From the NCBI GenBank assembly GCA_947507155.1, contig CANNOC010000002.1, positions 62,001 to 126,000 on the forward strand: a stretch of 64,000 nucleotides of DNA, in the 5' to 3' direction. Source of the stretch: an uncultured Collinsella sp. GTDB lineage: Bacteria > Actinomycetota > Coriobacteriia > Coriobacteriales > Coriobacteriaceae. A model generated the notes under the pieces. That model searched no databases. It had not been told where the DNA came from and saw only the letters and a program-made list of their open reading frames with translations. Below, piece after piece: positions 1 through 11,076 of this stretch (positions within the stretch are counted from its first letter, which is position 1; each line of letters opens with the position of its first letter). Position numbers and translations under genes: made by a program.

Positions 1-1131
1 CACGAACTCCGCGCGACCCGTGGTGCGCGTCATGCCAAAGACGCAGCCCTCGGCGTCACTCGCCCAGTGCGGCGCGCCCAAACCGGTAAACGCCGGCACA
101 AAGTAGACGCGGCTCGCCGGATTGGCGGCGTAGCACAGGTCGGTAACCTCCTCGGGGTTATTGATGAGTTCCAGATCGTCGCGCAGCCACGTCTTGACGG
201 CGCCGGCGTAGCTCACGTTGCCCTCGAGCACGTACTCGGTCACACCGTCCATGCGCCATGCGAGCGAGCTCGAAAGCCCGTGCGAGCTGGCAACGAACTC
301 GTCGCCGACGTTCATCATGACCGAGCTGCCTGTGCCATAGGTCGCCTTGGCCATGCCGCGGCTGTGGCAGCCCTGCGCGAACAAGGCCGCATGGCTGTCG
401 CCCAGCACGCCGTGAATGGGCACGGGCGCCGGCAAAAAGCCGCCCAGGTCCGTCATGCCGAACAGGCCATCGGAATCGGTCACCTGCGGCAGGCAGGCCA
501 CATCGACGCCAAAGACCTCGCACACCGGCTCGCTCCAGCAGCCACGGCGCAGGTCAAAGAGCTGCGTGCGGCTGGCGTTGGACCAGTCGCAGCGGAACTC
601 CGCGCCGCCCGTGAGCGTCCAGACCACCCAGGCATCAATGGTGCCCAGACACAGCTCGCCTGCCGCGGCAGCCTCGGCAGCAGCGGGAACGTTCGCGAGG
701 ATCCAGGCCATCTTGCCCGCCGGATAGTAGGGCGAGAGCACCAGGCCCGTCGTGTCGCGCACCAGCTCGGCCACACCCTCGCGCGCGGCCAGCTTGTCGC
801 ACAGCCCGCGGGCGCGGGCGCACTGCCACACCACGGCGTCGCACAGCGGCTCGCCCGTCATGCGGTTCCAGGCAACGGTGGTCTCGCGCTGGTTGGAGAT
901 GCCGATGCCGGCGATGTCGGCCGGGTCGACCCCGGTCTCCTCCACCACGGCACGCGCCACGGCCAGCACATTGGCGGCAATCTCGACCGGATCATGGCTC
1001 ACCCAGCCGGCCTCGTTGACAATCTGGCGATGCGAGCGATCGGCACGATGAATCAGATGGCCGCCCTCGTCTACCAGCAGCGCCTTGGTGCCCTGCGTGG
1101 ATTGATCAATTCCGATGATGTATTTGCTCAT
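1..1131 (-). CDS. FGGY-family carbohydrate kinase, 3' end outside the window
   Basis: This gene reads leftward from ATG at 1131, preceded by GGGAGAG, and stays open for 377 codons to the window edge, so its C-terminus is missing. The N-terminus MSKYIIGIDQSTQGTKALL is the phosphate-1 loop of FGGY sugar kinases (glycerol, xylulose and L-fuculose kinases). Further in, GISNQRETT and a GDSHAALF segment fit the same fold. FGGY kinases phosphorylate a ketose or polyol with ATP in the cytosol. It is the last visible gene of an operon with a sugar isomerase and a split transketolase, so the substrate is probably the ketose made by that isomerase. That is inference; glycerol kinase is the main alternative. 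Confidence 0.88.
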   Translation of the reverse strand, partial: MSKYIIGIDQSTQGTKALLVDEGGHLIHRADRSHRQIVNEAGWVSHDPVEIAANVLAVARAVVEETGVDPADIAGIGISNQRETTVAWNRMTGEPLCDAVVWQCARARGLCDKLAAREGVAELVRDTTGLVLSPYYPAGKMAWILANVPAAAEAAAAGELCLGTIDAWVVWTLTGGAEFRCDWSNASRTQLFDLRRGCWSEPVCEVFGVDVACLPQVTDSDGLFGMTDLGGFLPAPVPIHGVLGDSHAALFAQGCHSRGMAKATYGTGSSVMMNVGDEFVASSHGLSSSLAWRMDGVTEYVLEGNVSYAGAVKTWLRDDLELINNPEEVTDLCYAANPASRVYFVPAFTGLGAPHWASDAEGCVFGMTRTTGRAEFV

Positions 1132-1302
1132 GTACTCTCCCATTCCTTCCGTCAAATCGAAGACGACCTGACGGACAAGGAGCGAGCGGCCGTCAAGTGC
1201 CGCAGATTGCCGTGAAAGAGGAGCGCCGTGTACTCTGTGTACGCAAGCGACGGTTTGAACGGCAAGGTGCGGTGCTTGGCGGCCGCGCAGCGTCTGTTTC
1301 TA

Positions 1303-2241
1303 CTAGTTGCCGAGGAATTCGGCAACGGTCTTGGCGATTCCGACACCCGTCAGGCCGTAGTGTGCAAAGACCTCGGGGCTCGTGCCGGTGATGACCGGCG
1401 CGTCGGGCAGGGAGAGGCACTTGACCGGGCGCGGGCAATGCTCACCCACCACCTGCGCGACCATAGAGCCCAGACCGCCGAAGGGGCTGTGCTCCTCGAC
1501 GGTCACGACGGCGCGCGTGGCACCGGCGGCCTCAATCACGGCCTCGGCGTCGAGCGGCTTGACGCAGTACATGTCGAGTACCGTTGCCGAGATGCCCTGC
1601 TCGGCCAGCAGGTCGGCAGCGTCCACGGCATGGCGGACCATCTCGCCGGTAGCGACGAGCGCTACATCGGTGCCGCGGCGTACCCAGGTGGCGCGATCCA
1701 TCTGGAACGGGCACTCGTCCTCGGTGTACACGTCCTCGACCGGGTTGCGGCCCACGCGGATGTAGGCCGGTTTGTTATCGGCGACCAGGGCCCGCACGAG
1801 CTCGGCGGTCTGGAAGCGGTCGCTCGGCAGATACACGCGCATGTTGGGAATCGCGCTCATGGCGGCGATATCCTGCGCGGAGTGATGGCTCATGCCCAAG
1901 GCGCCGTAGGACACGCCGCCCGAAATGCCGATGAGCTTGACGTTGGTGTTGGAGTACGAGACGTCGACCTTGCACTGCTCATACGAGCGCGTGGTCACAA
2001 AGGACGCCGGCGAGGCGGCCCAGGCCTTCTTGCCGCACGAAGCCATGCCGGCGGCGATGCTCACCAGGTCCTGCTCGGCAATGCCGACCTCGACGGACTG
2101 CTGGGGATACTGATCAAAGAACGGCGTGAGCGATGCGGAGCCGCGGGAGTCGGAGCACAGGACGACGATATCCTTATCGGTCTTCGCGGCCTCGAGCAGC
2201 GTGTCGCAGATAACCTTGCGATTGGCGATCTTGTTAGCCAT
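1303..2241 (-). CDS. Transketolase, C-terminal subunit (split transketolase)
   Basis: A 312-residue protein starting MANKIANRK at 2241 with GGAGG just upstream. An in-frame extension to 2349 exists but runs deep into the preceding gene and has no ribosome site. It holds the pyrimidine-binding domain (VEVGIAEQD, with the glutamate that activates thiamine diphosphate) and the C-terminal transketolase domain (HSPFGGLGSMVAQ). It pairs with the N-terminal subunit encoded immediately upstream, and the two reading frames overlap by 8 bp, which suggests translational coupling. Two-chain transketolases are common in Firmicutes and Actinobacteria. In this operon the pair probably acts on the sugar phosphate made by the neighbouring isomerase and kinase. 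Confidence 0.93.
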   Translation of the reverse strand: MANKIANRKVICDTLLEAAKTDKDIVVLCSDSRGSASLTPFFDQYPQQSVEVGIAEQDLVSIAAGMASCGKKAWAASPASFVTTRSYEQCKVDVSYSNTNVKLIGISGGVSYGALGMSHHSAQDIAAMSAIPNMRVYLPSDRFQTAELVRALVADNKPAYIRVGRNPVEDVYTEDECPFQMDRATWVRRGTDVALVATGEMVRHAVDAADLLAEQGISATVLDMYCVKPLDAEAVIEAAGATRAVVTVEEHSPFGGLGSMVAQVVGEHCPRPVKCLSLPDAPVITGTSPEVFAHYGLTGVGIAKTVAEFLGN

Positions 2242-3070
2242 TGATGGCCTCCTTATGGGCAGCGAAATCGGCGATGATCTGGGCATATTCCTCATCATTG
2301 GGCAGGTGATGATGCCAGGCGGCCTTGTCCTCCATAACAGGCGAGCCATAGCCCTTCACCGTGTTGAGGATGATGACCGTGGGCTTGCCGCAGGTCTCGG
2401 CCGCAAGCGTCAGCGCGGCGTCGATGGCCCGGACGTCGTTGCCCGGAATGGACAACACGTTCCAACCGAAGGCGGCCCAGCGCTCCTCCTGCGAATCCTG
2501 CTTCATGACGTCCTCGGTGCTACCGCTGATCTGCAGGCGGTTGCGGTCCACGAGCGCGCACAGGTTATCGAGCTGGTAGTTGCCGCCGCTCATGGCGCCC
2601 TCCCAGACCGAGCCCTCGGCAAGCTCGCCGTCGCCCATGATGGTGTAGACGCGATAGTCGCGGCCGTCCATCTTGCCGGCGAGCGCCATGCCCACGGCCA
2701 CGGGCAGGCCGTGACCCAGCGAGCCCGAGTTCATCTCGATGCCCTTGAGCTTGTTGTTGGGGTGGCCGATGTAGGGGCTGCCGAACTTGGAGAAGCGGGC
2801 CTTGACGTCGTCGAGGTCAAGATAGCCCTCGTGGCAGAGTACCGCGTAGTAAGCCTCCATGGCGTGGCCCTTAGAGAGCACGAAGCGGTCGCGGTTGGGA
2901 TCGTCGACGGTCTCGGGCGAAATGTTGAGGTGGTTGGCATAGAGGGTCATGAGGGCGTCAATCACCGACATGTCGCCGCCGATGTGGCCGCCGGCGCCAG
3001 CCATGATGATATCGACGCAATCGCGGCGAAGGTCCCAACGCAGGGACTCAAGCTCTTCGATAGTTGCCAT
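2234..3070 (-). CDS. Transketolase, N-terminal subunit (split transketolase)
   Basis: A 278-residue protein holding the thiamine-diphosphate pyrophosphate-binding half of transketolase. The ThDP/Mg motif is GDGELAEGSVWEG near residue 150, followed by the conserved Asn of the NYQLDN stretch. FVLSKGHA near residue 65 and the GSLGHGLPVAVG loop near 118 are typical transketolase active-site segments. Its length is about that of the first half of a normal ~660-residue enzyme. It starts 3 bp after the isomerase stop and overlaps the C-terminal subunit, so the three are likely translated from one message. The enzyme would transfer a two-carbon ketol unit between phosphosugars. Confidence 0.93.
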   Translation of the reverse strand: MATIEELESLRWDLRRDCVDIIMAGAGGHIGGDMSVIDALMTLYANHLNISPETVDDPNRDRFVLSKGHAMEAYYAVLCHEGYLDLDDVKARFSKFGSPYIGHPNNKLKGIEMNSGSLGHGLPVAVGMALAGKMDGRDYRVYTIMGDGELAEGSVWEGAMSGGNYQLDNLCALVDRNRLQISGSTEDVMKQDSQEERWAAFGWNVLSIPGNDVRAIDAALTLAAETCGKPTVIILNTVKGYGSPVMEDKAAWHHHLPNDEEYAQIIADFAAHKEAING

Positions 3071-3072
3071 TT

Positions 3073-4473
3073 CTACTCTCCTCGCAGGTAGGCTTTGACG
3101 TCTTCTTCAATCGGGTCGTATAAGTCGGGGGCAATGCCGATGTACTTGCACGCCTCGTAGAGCACCGGCACCACGTTGGCGTGAATGGCCACGCAGTGGT
3201 GGATGTAGGGACCCTCGACGATCTTGGCCTCGAGGCGCTTGAGGTTGTCGACCTCGACCCACAGGTAGGTGCCCATGCCGGCCGGGCCGTCGATGCCGCG
3301 GGCGTTGCCCAGTAGCAGCGAGTACTCGCCGTTGTCACCGTCAAAGCGGGCAAGGGTGAGGTCGCCGTGCTTGGCCTCGGCCGTCAGCGCGCCGGGGTGA
3401 TCGAAAGCCAGCGGGTAGGTGAGCTTGGGCTTGACGGCCGCGCAGCTGCAGGGCCAGGGGCCGCAATGCTGCAGCAGCTCGCCGTTCTCGTTATCGGGAT
3501 GGCGCACGGTCCAGTCGGCGAACATGCCGCGGTGACGGCCCAGGTCGGCGGCCTCGACCATCAGCGCGGTGATGGCGCCGTGGATATCGGTCTCGCATAC
3601 GATAGGAATGCCCATCTCGTTGAGGATGGCGTTGGCGGCGCAGGGCATAATGCCCAGCTCGTCCTGCAGAGCGTTCCAGCACTGAATGGCACCGGCGTTG
3701 CAGCCATACTTCTCGACCAAGCGCTTCATGGCGATGGCAAGACCGGCGACCGCAGGGACCTTGTCCTCGGGGATGCAGATCTCAAAGCTGTCGTTGATGT
3801 GGGCAAGCATGGCGGCCATGGCCTGCTCGTCGGCCTGGGCGTCGCGCACAGCCTGGACAAGTTCGGTCATGGGGATAGGCGAAAGCTGGATGTTGAACTT
3901 CTCGAGCAGCTCGCCCTCGTTGCACATGGTCGACCAGAAGTCGAATGGACGGGTGGCCATCTGCAGGATGCGGGTGTGCTTGAAGGTCTTGACCACGTTG
4001 CAAACGGCCAAAAAGTCCCAAACGCCGCGCTCGAACTCGGGGTCGGTCAGGCGGCAGTTGGTCATGTAGGTGAAGGGAACCTGGAAGCGGCGCAGGACCT
4101 TGCCGGTGGCGAACAGACCGCACTGGCTATCGCGTAGGCGCGTGCCGTCGGGCTCGGGGCGCTCGTCGCGCGGGCCCCACAGCAGCACGGGCAGGCCGAG
4201 CTCGCGGGCAAGGCGAGCGCAAACGTACTCGGTGCCAAAGTTGGCGTGGCACAGCATAATGCCATCGACGCCCTCGGCGCGGAATTTCTTGACGATAGGC
4301 TCAATGTGGCTGTCGTCGAACAGCAGGCCCTCGTCATTGATGTCGTCGATATCCACGATGTCGACGCCGATCTCGCGCAGGCGATCAGCCGTCAGGCCGC
4401 GATACTTGATTGCGTCCGGCGCGCTAAAGATGCTGCGGCGCGTTGGCACAAAGCCGAGCTTGATCTTGTCCAT
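3073..4473 (-). CDS. L-fucose/L-arabinose isomerase-family protein
   Basis: A 466-residue protein with the two-domain architecture of the FucI/AraA isomerase superfamily, which interconverts aldoses and ketoses with a divalent metal. The N-terminal half looks like the Rossmann-like substrate domain (GVDGIMLCHANFG, VLLWGPRDERP). The C-terminal half carries a CETDIHGA segment whose acidic residues resemble the family metal ligands. The actual substrate cannot be read from sequence; fucose, arabinose, xylose-like and branched pentoses are possible. It is the first gene of the isomerase-transketolase-kinase operon, with operator-like repeats just upstream. Confidence 0.82.
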   Translation of the reverse strand: MDKIKLGFVPTRRSIFSAPDAIKYRGLTADRLREIGVDIVDIDDINDEGLLFDDSHIEPIVKKFRAEGVDGIMLCHANFGTEYVCARLARELGLPVLLWGPRDERPEPDGTRLRDSQCGLFATGKVLRRFQVPFTYMTNCRLTDPEFERGVWDFLAVCNVVKTFKHTRILQMATRPFDFWSTMCNEGELLEKFNIQLSPIPMTELVQAVRDAQADEQAMAAMLAHINDSFEICIPEDKVPAVAGLAIAMKRLVEKYGCNAGAIQCWNALQDELGIMPCAANAILNEMGIPIVCETDIHGAITALMVEAADLGRHRGMFADWTVRHPDNENGELLQHCGPWPCSCAAVKPKLTYPLAFDHPGALTAEAKHGDLTLARFDGDNGEYSLLLGNARGIDGPAGMGTYLWVEVDNLKRLEAKIVEGPYIHHCVAIHANVVPVLYEACKYIGIAPDLYDPIEEDVKAYLRGE

Positions 4474-4499
4474 GTACGTCCTCCCCTAATCACATGTTC

Positions 4500-4547
4500 A
4501 GTAAACAGACGCATGTTTCGTTTTGTTCTGTTTACTAAATGTTTTAC
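4500..4547. promoter_or_regulatory. Operator-like inverted repeats upstream of the isomerase operon
   Basis: A perfect 9-bp inverted repeat, AGTAAACAG at 4500-4508 and CTGTTTACT at 4528-4536, lies 27 bp upstream of the isomerase start. It runs into CTAAATGTTTTAC. Related TAAACA/TGTTTA half-sites occur in front of the divergently acting LacI gene (5826-5847). Shared half-sites at both promoters fit binding by the adjacent LacI-family repressor, which is inference. Confidence 0.6.
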
Positions 4548-4639
4548 TCTTTTGTTTAATAGTCTAGCGCGAAAGTCCCGTAAACGGTAGAGAAATCAGC
4601 CTAAACGGTATGTAAACAAACTGAACATACAAGGGAAAC

Positions 4640-4666
4640 AAAAAGAGGGCCCCGAAGGACCCTCTC
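4640..4666 (-). terminator. Rho-independent terminator after the LacI-family gene
   Basis: On the minus strand an 8-bp GC-rich stem, GAGGGTCC and GGGCCCTC, closes a TTCG tetraloop and is followed by TTTTTG. It lies 65 bp past the regulator stop and insulates it from the isomerase operon, which therefore needs its own promoter. Confidence 0.85.
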
Positions 4667-4731
4667 TTAGTAGCGTTAGATATGGCTGCCTTAGCGAGCT
4701 TTGCCGCCCTGCGCCCCGGCGTTTTCTTCGC

Positions 4732-5742
4732 CTAGATCTCGCACACGCTCTGGCGCTCGACAAAGTAGGTCGACACGGCCGTCTTGCAGGTATAGCTCTT
4801 GGGGTTGCGGATGTTGCCCACCAGGCGACGCACCGCGATCTCGCCCACCTCGTGCTTGGGAACATGCACCGTGGTGAGCGGCGGGTTGGAGAAGGCGCCC
4901 AAAGACAGGTCGTCAAAGCCGATGATCGAGACATCCTCGGGCACGCGAATACCGTGCTCGTTGAACGCGCGCATGGCACCCACGGCGAGCACGTCGTTCT
5001 CGGCAAAGAAAGCCGTCGGCAGATCGTCGCGAGAGACGTTGTCGAGCCACACGCCCATGTCGCGATAGGCACCCTCGAGCGTGGTGCCCAACGTGACACG
5101 CCATGCCGGATTGGCCTCGAGGCCCGCGTCCTCAAGCGCTTGGCGATAGCCGCGCTCGCGGTCCTTAAAGTTGCGGATCCGAAGGTCGCCCGCCAGATAG
5201 CCGATTTGCCTGTGGCCTTTCTCGATAAGGTAATCCACGGCACGCAGCACCGAATCGGTGTTGGCGATGACCACGGCATCGAAGTACTGGCGATCGCTCC
5301 AGCCGTCGAGCACAATCAGGTGGGCGGCAGCGTCGGCGAACAGGGCGTAGTCCTCCTCGCCCAGCTCGGTACCCATCAGCACGATGGCGGCCGACGGGTC
5401 GGCGATCAGGCCCTCGACCTGCGGGCGCACGGCGTCCAGGTCGCTAAAGTCGAGCGAGACAAAGCTCGTGCTCATGCCGTGGCGACGCGCCTGGCGCTCC
5501 ACGCCCTCGATGACCGCGGGATGGAAGGTGCTCTCGTCCAGGATGGCGCCCGTCTTGCGCGCAAGCACAAACTGGATGCTCTCGAGCTGCGTCGACTGCT
5601 GATAGCCAAGCGACTGCGCGCACTCCAGGATGACCTTGGCGGTCTCCTCGCTCACGCTGCGCTTGCGGTTGAGCGCGTTGGACACGGTTGCGGGCGAAAA
5701 GCCGGTAATGCGGCTGATCTCGCGGACGTTTGCTTTAGCCAT
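4732..5742 (-). CDS. LacI-family transcriptional regulator
   Basis: A 336-residue protein starting MAKANVREI at 5742 after GGGGGAAC. An upstream in-frame ATG at 5823 would add a non-homologous leader and is rejected. Residues 3-50 form the LacI helix-turn-helix (VREISRITGFSPATVSNALN). The remainder is a periplasmic-binding-protein-like effector domain (IVLMGTELGEED, GYLAGDLRIRNF, SIIGFDDLSLGAF). Such proteins repress sugar genes until a sugar or sugar phosphate binds. Its place directly upstream of the isomerase/kinase/transketolase operon, with matching half-sites at both promoters, makes it the probable local repressor and autoregulator. Confidence 0.93.
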   Translation of the reverse strand: MAKANVREISRITGFSPATVSNALNRKRSVSEETAKVILECAQSLGYQQSTQLESIQFVLARKTGAILDESTFHPAVIEGVERQARRHGMSTSFVSLDFSDLDAVRPQVEGLIADPSAAIVLMGTELGEEDYALFADAAAHLIVLDGWSDRQYFDAVVIANTDSVLRAVDYLIEKGHRQIGYLAGDLRIRNFKDRERGYRQALEDAGLEANPAWRVTLGTTLEGAYRDMGVWLDNVSRDDLPTAFFAENDVLAVGAMRAFNEHGIRVPEDVSIIGFDDLSLGAFSNPPLTTVHVPKHEVGEIAVRRLVGNIRNPKSYTCKTAVSTYFVERQSVCEI

Positions 5743-5825
5743 CGTTCCCCCTAGCATCGGTCGCGGCCGAGCATCGTGGCTTGACCGCCCCGTGGCTCGG
5801 CAACTAAACGACCGCAAATTCAATC

Positions 5826-5847
5826 TAAACAGAATAGTAAATGTTTA
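5826..5847. promoter_or_regulatory. Operator-like inverted repeat upstream of the LacI gene
   Basis: TAAACA at 5826-5831 and TGTTTA at 5842-5847 form an inverted repeat 84 bp upstream of the regulator start. The same half-site appears upstream of the isomerase gene, consistent with autoregulation (inferred). Confidence 0.5.
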
Positions 5848-5924
5848 ATAGCTAGTTTAGCCTGTTGTCAAGCGAAGTGGCACGACTATTCCCCCAACGG
5901 GCGCATTTGTCCATCTTAACGTTA

Positions 5925-8938
<3,014 letters not shown>

Positions 8939-8984
8939 CATTGGCTCCTTTGCACAATCTTGGCTTACTGTTCGAATCGGCAAA

Positions 8985-9017
8985 GGTCATGCCCCGAATG
9001 GCTACGGGTTACAATCC
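8985..9017 (-). promoter_or_regulatory. Third RAT-like antiterminator site, between licT and the PTS gene
   Basis: On the minus strand a GGATTGTAACC...GGGGCATGACC sequence of 33 nt resembles the two leader RAT sites. Its arms CCCG and CGGG enclose an 8-nt loop. It overlaps the licT stop codon. Its last two bases overlap one arm (8980-8986) of a 7-bp inverted repeat whose other arm (8947-8953) covers part of the PTS Shine-Dalgarno. No terminator is visible, so control of translation or RNA processing is possible. Confidence 0.5.
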
Positions 9018-9848
9018 TTTTTTGGAGATGATCCGGTTGAGATGGATCATCAGATAGAGTTCCTCCTCCTCGGAGAGCGTGGCGTCCCACGTTTCACGAC
9101 AATAGGAACCGATATGCTTCACGCACTCTGCCAACTGCGGAAACTCCTCACGAAAGTTCTTGTACATCTGCATGTTGGCGCTGTTCAGCGACTCGCCGGC
9201 TTGAATGCGCTTGAACAGGTACCGCAGATGCGTGGCGAAGCGGGTGAAATCAAAGGAATCGCGGTCGACAATAATGCGGAAATCGCTTTCGAGAATCTCG
9301 ATAACGTCCTCGAGCATATCGTCGAACTGCTTTGCGGGCTCGGCCGTGGCTTTGACGGCTTCAACAACCCGTGCGTTCACGAGATTCATCGCAATACTGG
9401 CAATCTCATCCTTGGGAAGCCGCTCTCCGAGCTCCTTCTCGAGTCGCATGACGATAAACTGGGCAGCCTTGTATTCCTTCGGATACGTCTCCCGCACTTC
9501 ATAGGCAAGAGGCATCGCGATGCGGACCCCCTTTTGGGCTCGCGCAACGGCAAACGACAGGTGATCAGCCATGAACAGCGTCGCATTGGTCGAGAGGTCG
9601 TAGGGCAGTTCGTTGGCAACGATGTCCATAACTTTCGCCGCAAACATCACGATATCCGAGGGAAGATCCCTCATGACATCTTGTCCTTTAGGATCAATGT
9701 CGTAAAACGTATGCTCGATTTTAGAAAGAGGGAGCTCTCGAGGAAAATCTCCGCCGAAACCGACGCCCCTGCCCATGGCGATGACATCTCGCCCCTGTCC
9801 GTCACGGCAAAGAACCGCGTTGTTGTTAAGCTTTTTAATTGCAAGCAT
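9009..9848 (-). CDS. licT: BglG/LicT-family transcriptional antiterminator
   Basis: A 279-residue protein starting MLAIKKLNNNAV at 9848, directly after AAAGGAGGTTCACC; the 23-residue upstream extension lies inside the leader hairpin and is rejected. Residues 1-55 are the RNA-binding CAT domain, followed by PRD1 (about 65-165) and PRD2 (about 175-275). These proteins bind a RAT hairpin and block a leader terminator when the cognate PTS substrate is present. Regulatory histidines H96, H207 and H269 are present, but the second PRD1 histidine is replaced by Asn155 (IAMNLVNA instead of IALHxVNA). The RAT sites and terminator upstream imply autogenous control of the operon. Confidence 0.93.
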   Translation of the reverse strand: MLAIKKLNNNAVLCRDGQGRDVIAMGRGVGFGGDFPRELPLSKIEHTFYDIDPKGQDVMRDLPSDIVMFAAKVMDIVANELPYDLSTNATLFMADHLSFAVARAQKGVRIAMPLAYEVRETYPKEYKAAQFIVMRLEKELGERLPKDEIASIAMNLVNARVVEAVKATAEPAKQFDDMLEDVIEILESDFRIIVDRDSFDFTRFATHLRYLFKRIQAGESLNSANMQMYKNFREEFPQLAECVKHIGSYCRETWDATLSEEEELYLMIHLNRIISKKGL

Positions 9849-9877
9849 GGTGAACCTCCTTTCAAGAACACTCACAG

Positions 9878-9920
9878 AAAAAGGCATGATAGCCAATAGC
9901 AGTGCTATTGCGGTCATGCC
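9878..9920 (-). terminator. Leader terminator of the licT operon
   Basis: On the minus strand, arms GGCATGA and TCATGCC enclose a second pairing (CAATAGC with GCTATTG) and are followed by TTTTT. It lies 30 bp before the licT start. Its 5' arm overlaps the proximal RAT site, the classic arrangement for a LicT-controlled attenuator. Confidence 0.87.
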
Positions 9921-9980
9921 TTACGTAACAATCCGTGTTGTATTGCTCTTGGGCATGCCTCCACACAGGAGTAACAATCC
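9912..9980 (-). promoter_or_regulatory. Two RAT (ribonucleic antiterminator) sites in the licT leader
   Basis: Both sites begin GGATTGTTAC on the minus strand. The distal one (9952-9980, 29 nt) matches the length and stem layout of bgl/lic RATs, with CTCC and GGAG pairing around a short loop. The proximal one (9912-9933) is shorter and shares its 3' half with the terminator's 5' arm, so folding as RAT excludes termination. The tandem arrangement is noteworthy. Confidence 0.8.
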
Positions 9981-10097
9981 AAGATGCAGAATGCATTATA
10001 GCGCTCTCCCCGCCCCGGGGACCATCGGGCTGGCGAACGGTAGATGTCGGCCCGCCAGCGGCCACATCGAGCAGATGGGCGTGCTTCGATCCCGAGC

Positions 10098-11072
10098 CTA
10101 GCCTAGGATGCGGGCCATGCGCGCCTTGAACTCGGACAGAAAGCGCGGGGCGTCCACGGTGAGTGCCACAAGCGCGCTCTTGTCGGGGTCGGACAGGCGA
10201 TGCTCGTCGCAGATAGTGCGGCCGCGATACTCGCCGAGCAGGTCGACGCGCAAGTTGCAACCAAGTGCGCCCACGAGCGTGGGATCAATCGCCACGGCAA
10301 CGGCAAGCGGATCGTGCAGCGCGCAGCCGCCCAGGTAAGGGGCGTTCATCTCGTACGAGCCAATGTAGTGCTCGACCATACTCGCAAATGCGCAGCCCGC
10401 CATGGTGCCCGAGCCCGTCCAACCGGCAATGTCGCGGCGCGTCAGCACCACGCGATGCGTCACGTCAAGACCAACCATGGTGAGTTTGCGGCCCGAGCGC
10501 AGCACGGCGTCAGCGGCCTCGGGGTCGCTCGCCATGTTGGCCTCGGCACCCGCACTCACGTTACCGGGCACGGTCAGGGCACCGCCCATCACCACCACGC
10601 GACCGATAGACATCATCGCCGCCGCATCGCGCTCCAGGGCAAGCGCCAAGTTGGAAAGCGGACCGGTTGCCACGTAGACCAGGTCGGGGCCATAGGTGCG
10701 CGCGACATCGATCAGGTAATCGACCGCCGCGTTGCCTTCGGCCGTCGTCGCGCCCACCGGCTCGTACGGCGAGGCGGGCACGCTTGCGCCACCAATGCCA
10801 TTCTTGCCGTGGATGAGCGTGGTGGACGCCGGCGGCGTATAGGGCTCGGTCGCCTTTATGGGACGATCGGCGCCCAGGTACACCGGCACCTCGGGGCGAC
10901 CCAACAGGTCGAGCACCGCCAAGCAGTTATGCGCCGACTGGTCGACGCGCACGTTGCCAAAACACGTGGTGATGCCCACGAGCTCAACCTCGGGGCTCGC
11001 GATGGCATAGGCAAGCGCCATCGCATCGTCCACACCCATATCCAGATCAAGGATCAGCTTCTTGATTGCCAT
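10098..11072 (-). CDS. Inosine-uridine-type nucleoside hydrolase
   Basis: A 324-residue member of the nucleoside N-ribohydrolase family, which cleaves ribonucleosides to ribose and base using Ca2+. The N-terminal metal site reads DLDMGVDDAMAL; the family norm is DTDPGxDDA, so the Asp cluster is kept while Thr-Asp-Pro is altered. ATGPLSNLALAL, VVMGGA and GGCALHDPLAVA (with the late metal/sugar Asp and His) are also present. It follows the ribokinase stop by 4 bp with CGGAG in front of the ATG, so ribose released here would pass straight to ribokinase. Base specificity (pyrimidine, purine or both) cannot be assigned. Confidence 0.92.
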   Translation of the reverse strand: MAIKKLILDLDMGVDDAMALAYAIASPEVELVGITTCFGNVRVDQSAHNCLAVLDLLGRPEVPVYLGADRPIKATEPYTPPASTTLIHGKNGIGGASVPASPYEPVGATTAEGNAAVDYLIDVARTYGPDLVYVATGPLSNLALALERDAAAMMSIGRVVVMGGALTVPGNVSAGAEANMASDPEAADAVLRSGRKLTMVGLDVTHRVVLTRRDIAGWTGSGTMAGCAFASMVEHYIGSYEMNAPYLGGCALHDPLAVAVAIDPTLVGALGCNLRVDLLGEYRGRTICDEHRLSDPDKSALVALTVDAPRFLSEFKARMARILG

Positions 11073-11076
11073 TGTT

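Noticed and set aside
1228-2244. A 338-codon plus-strand open frame over the transketolase C-terminal subunit
   Set aside because: The minus-strand frame shows unambiguous transketolase motifs with a proper ribosome site; the plus frame shows none.
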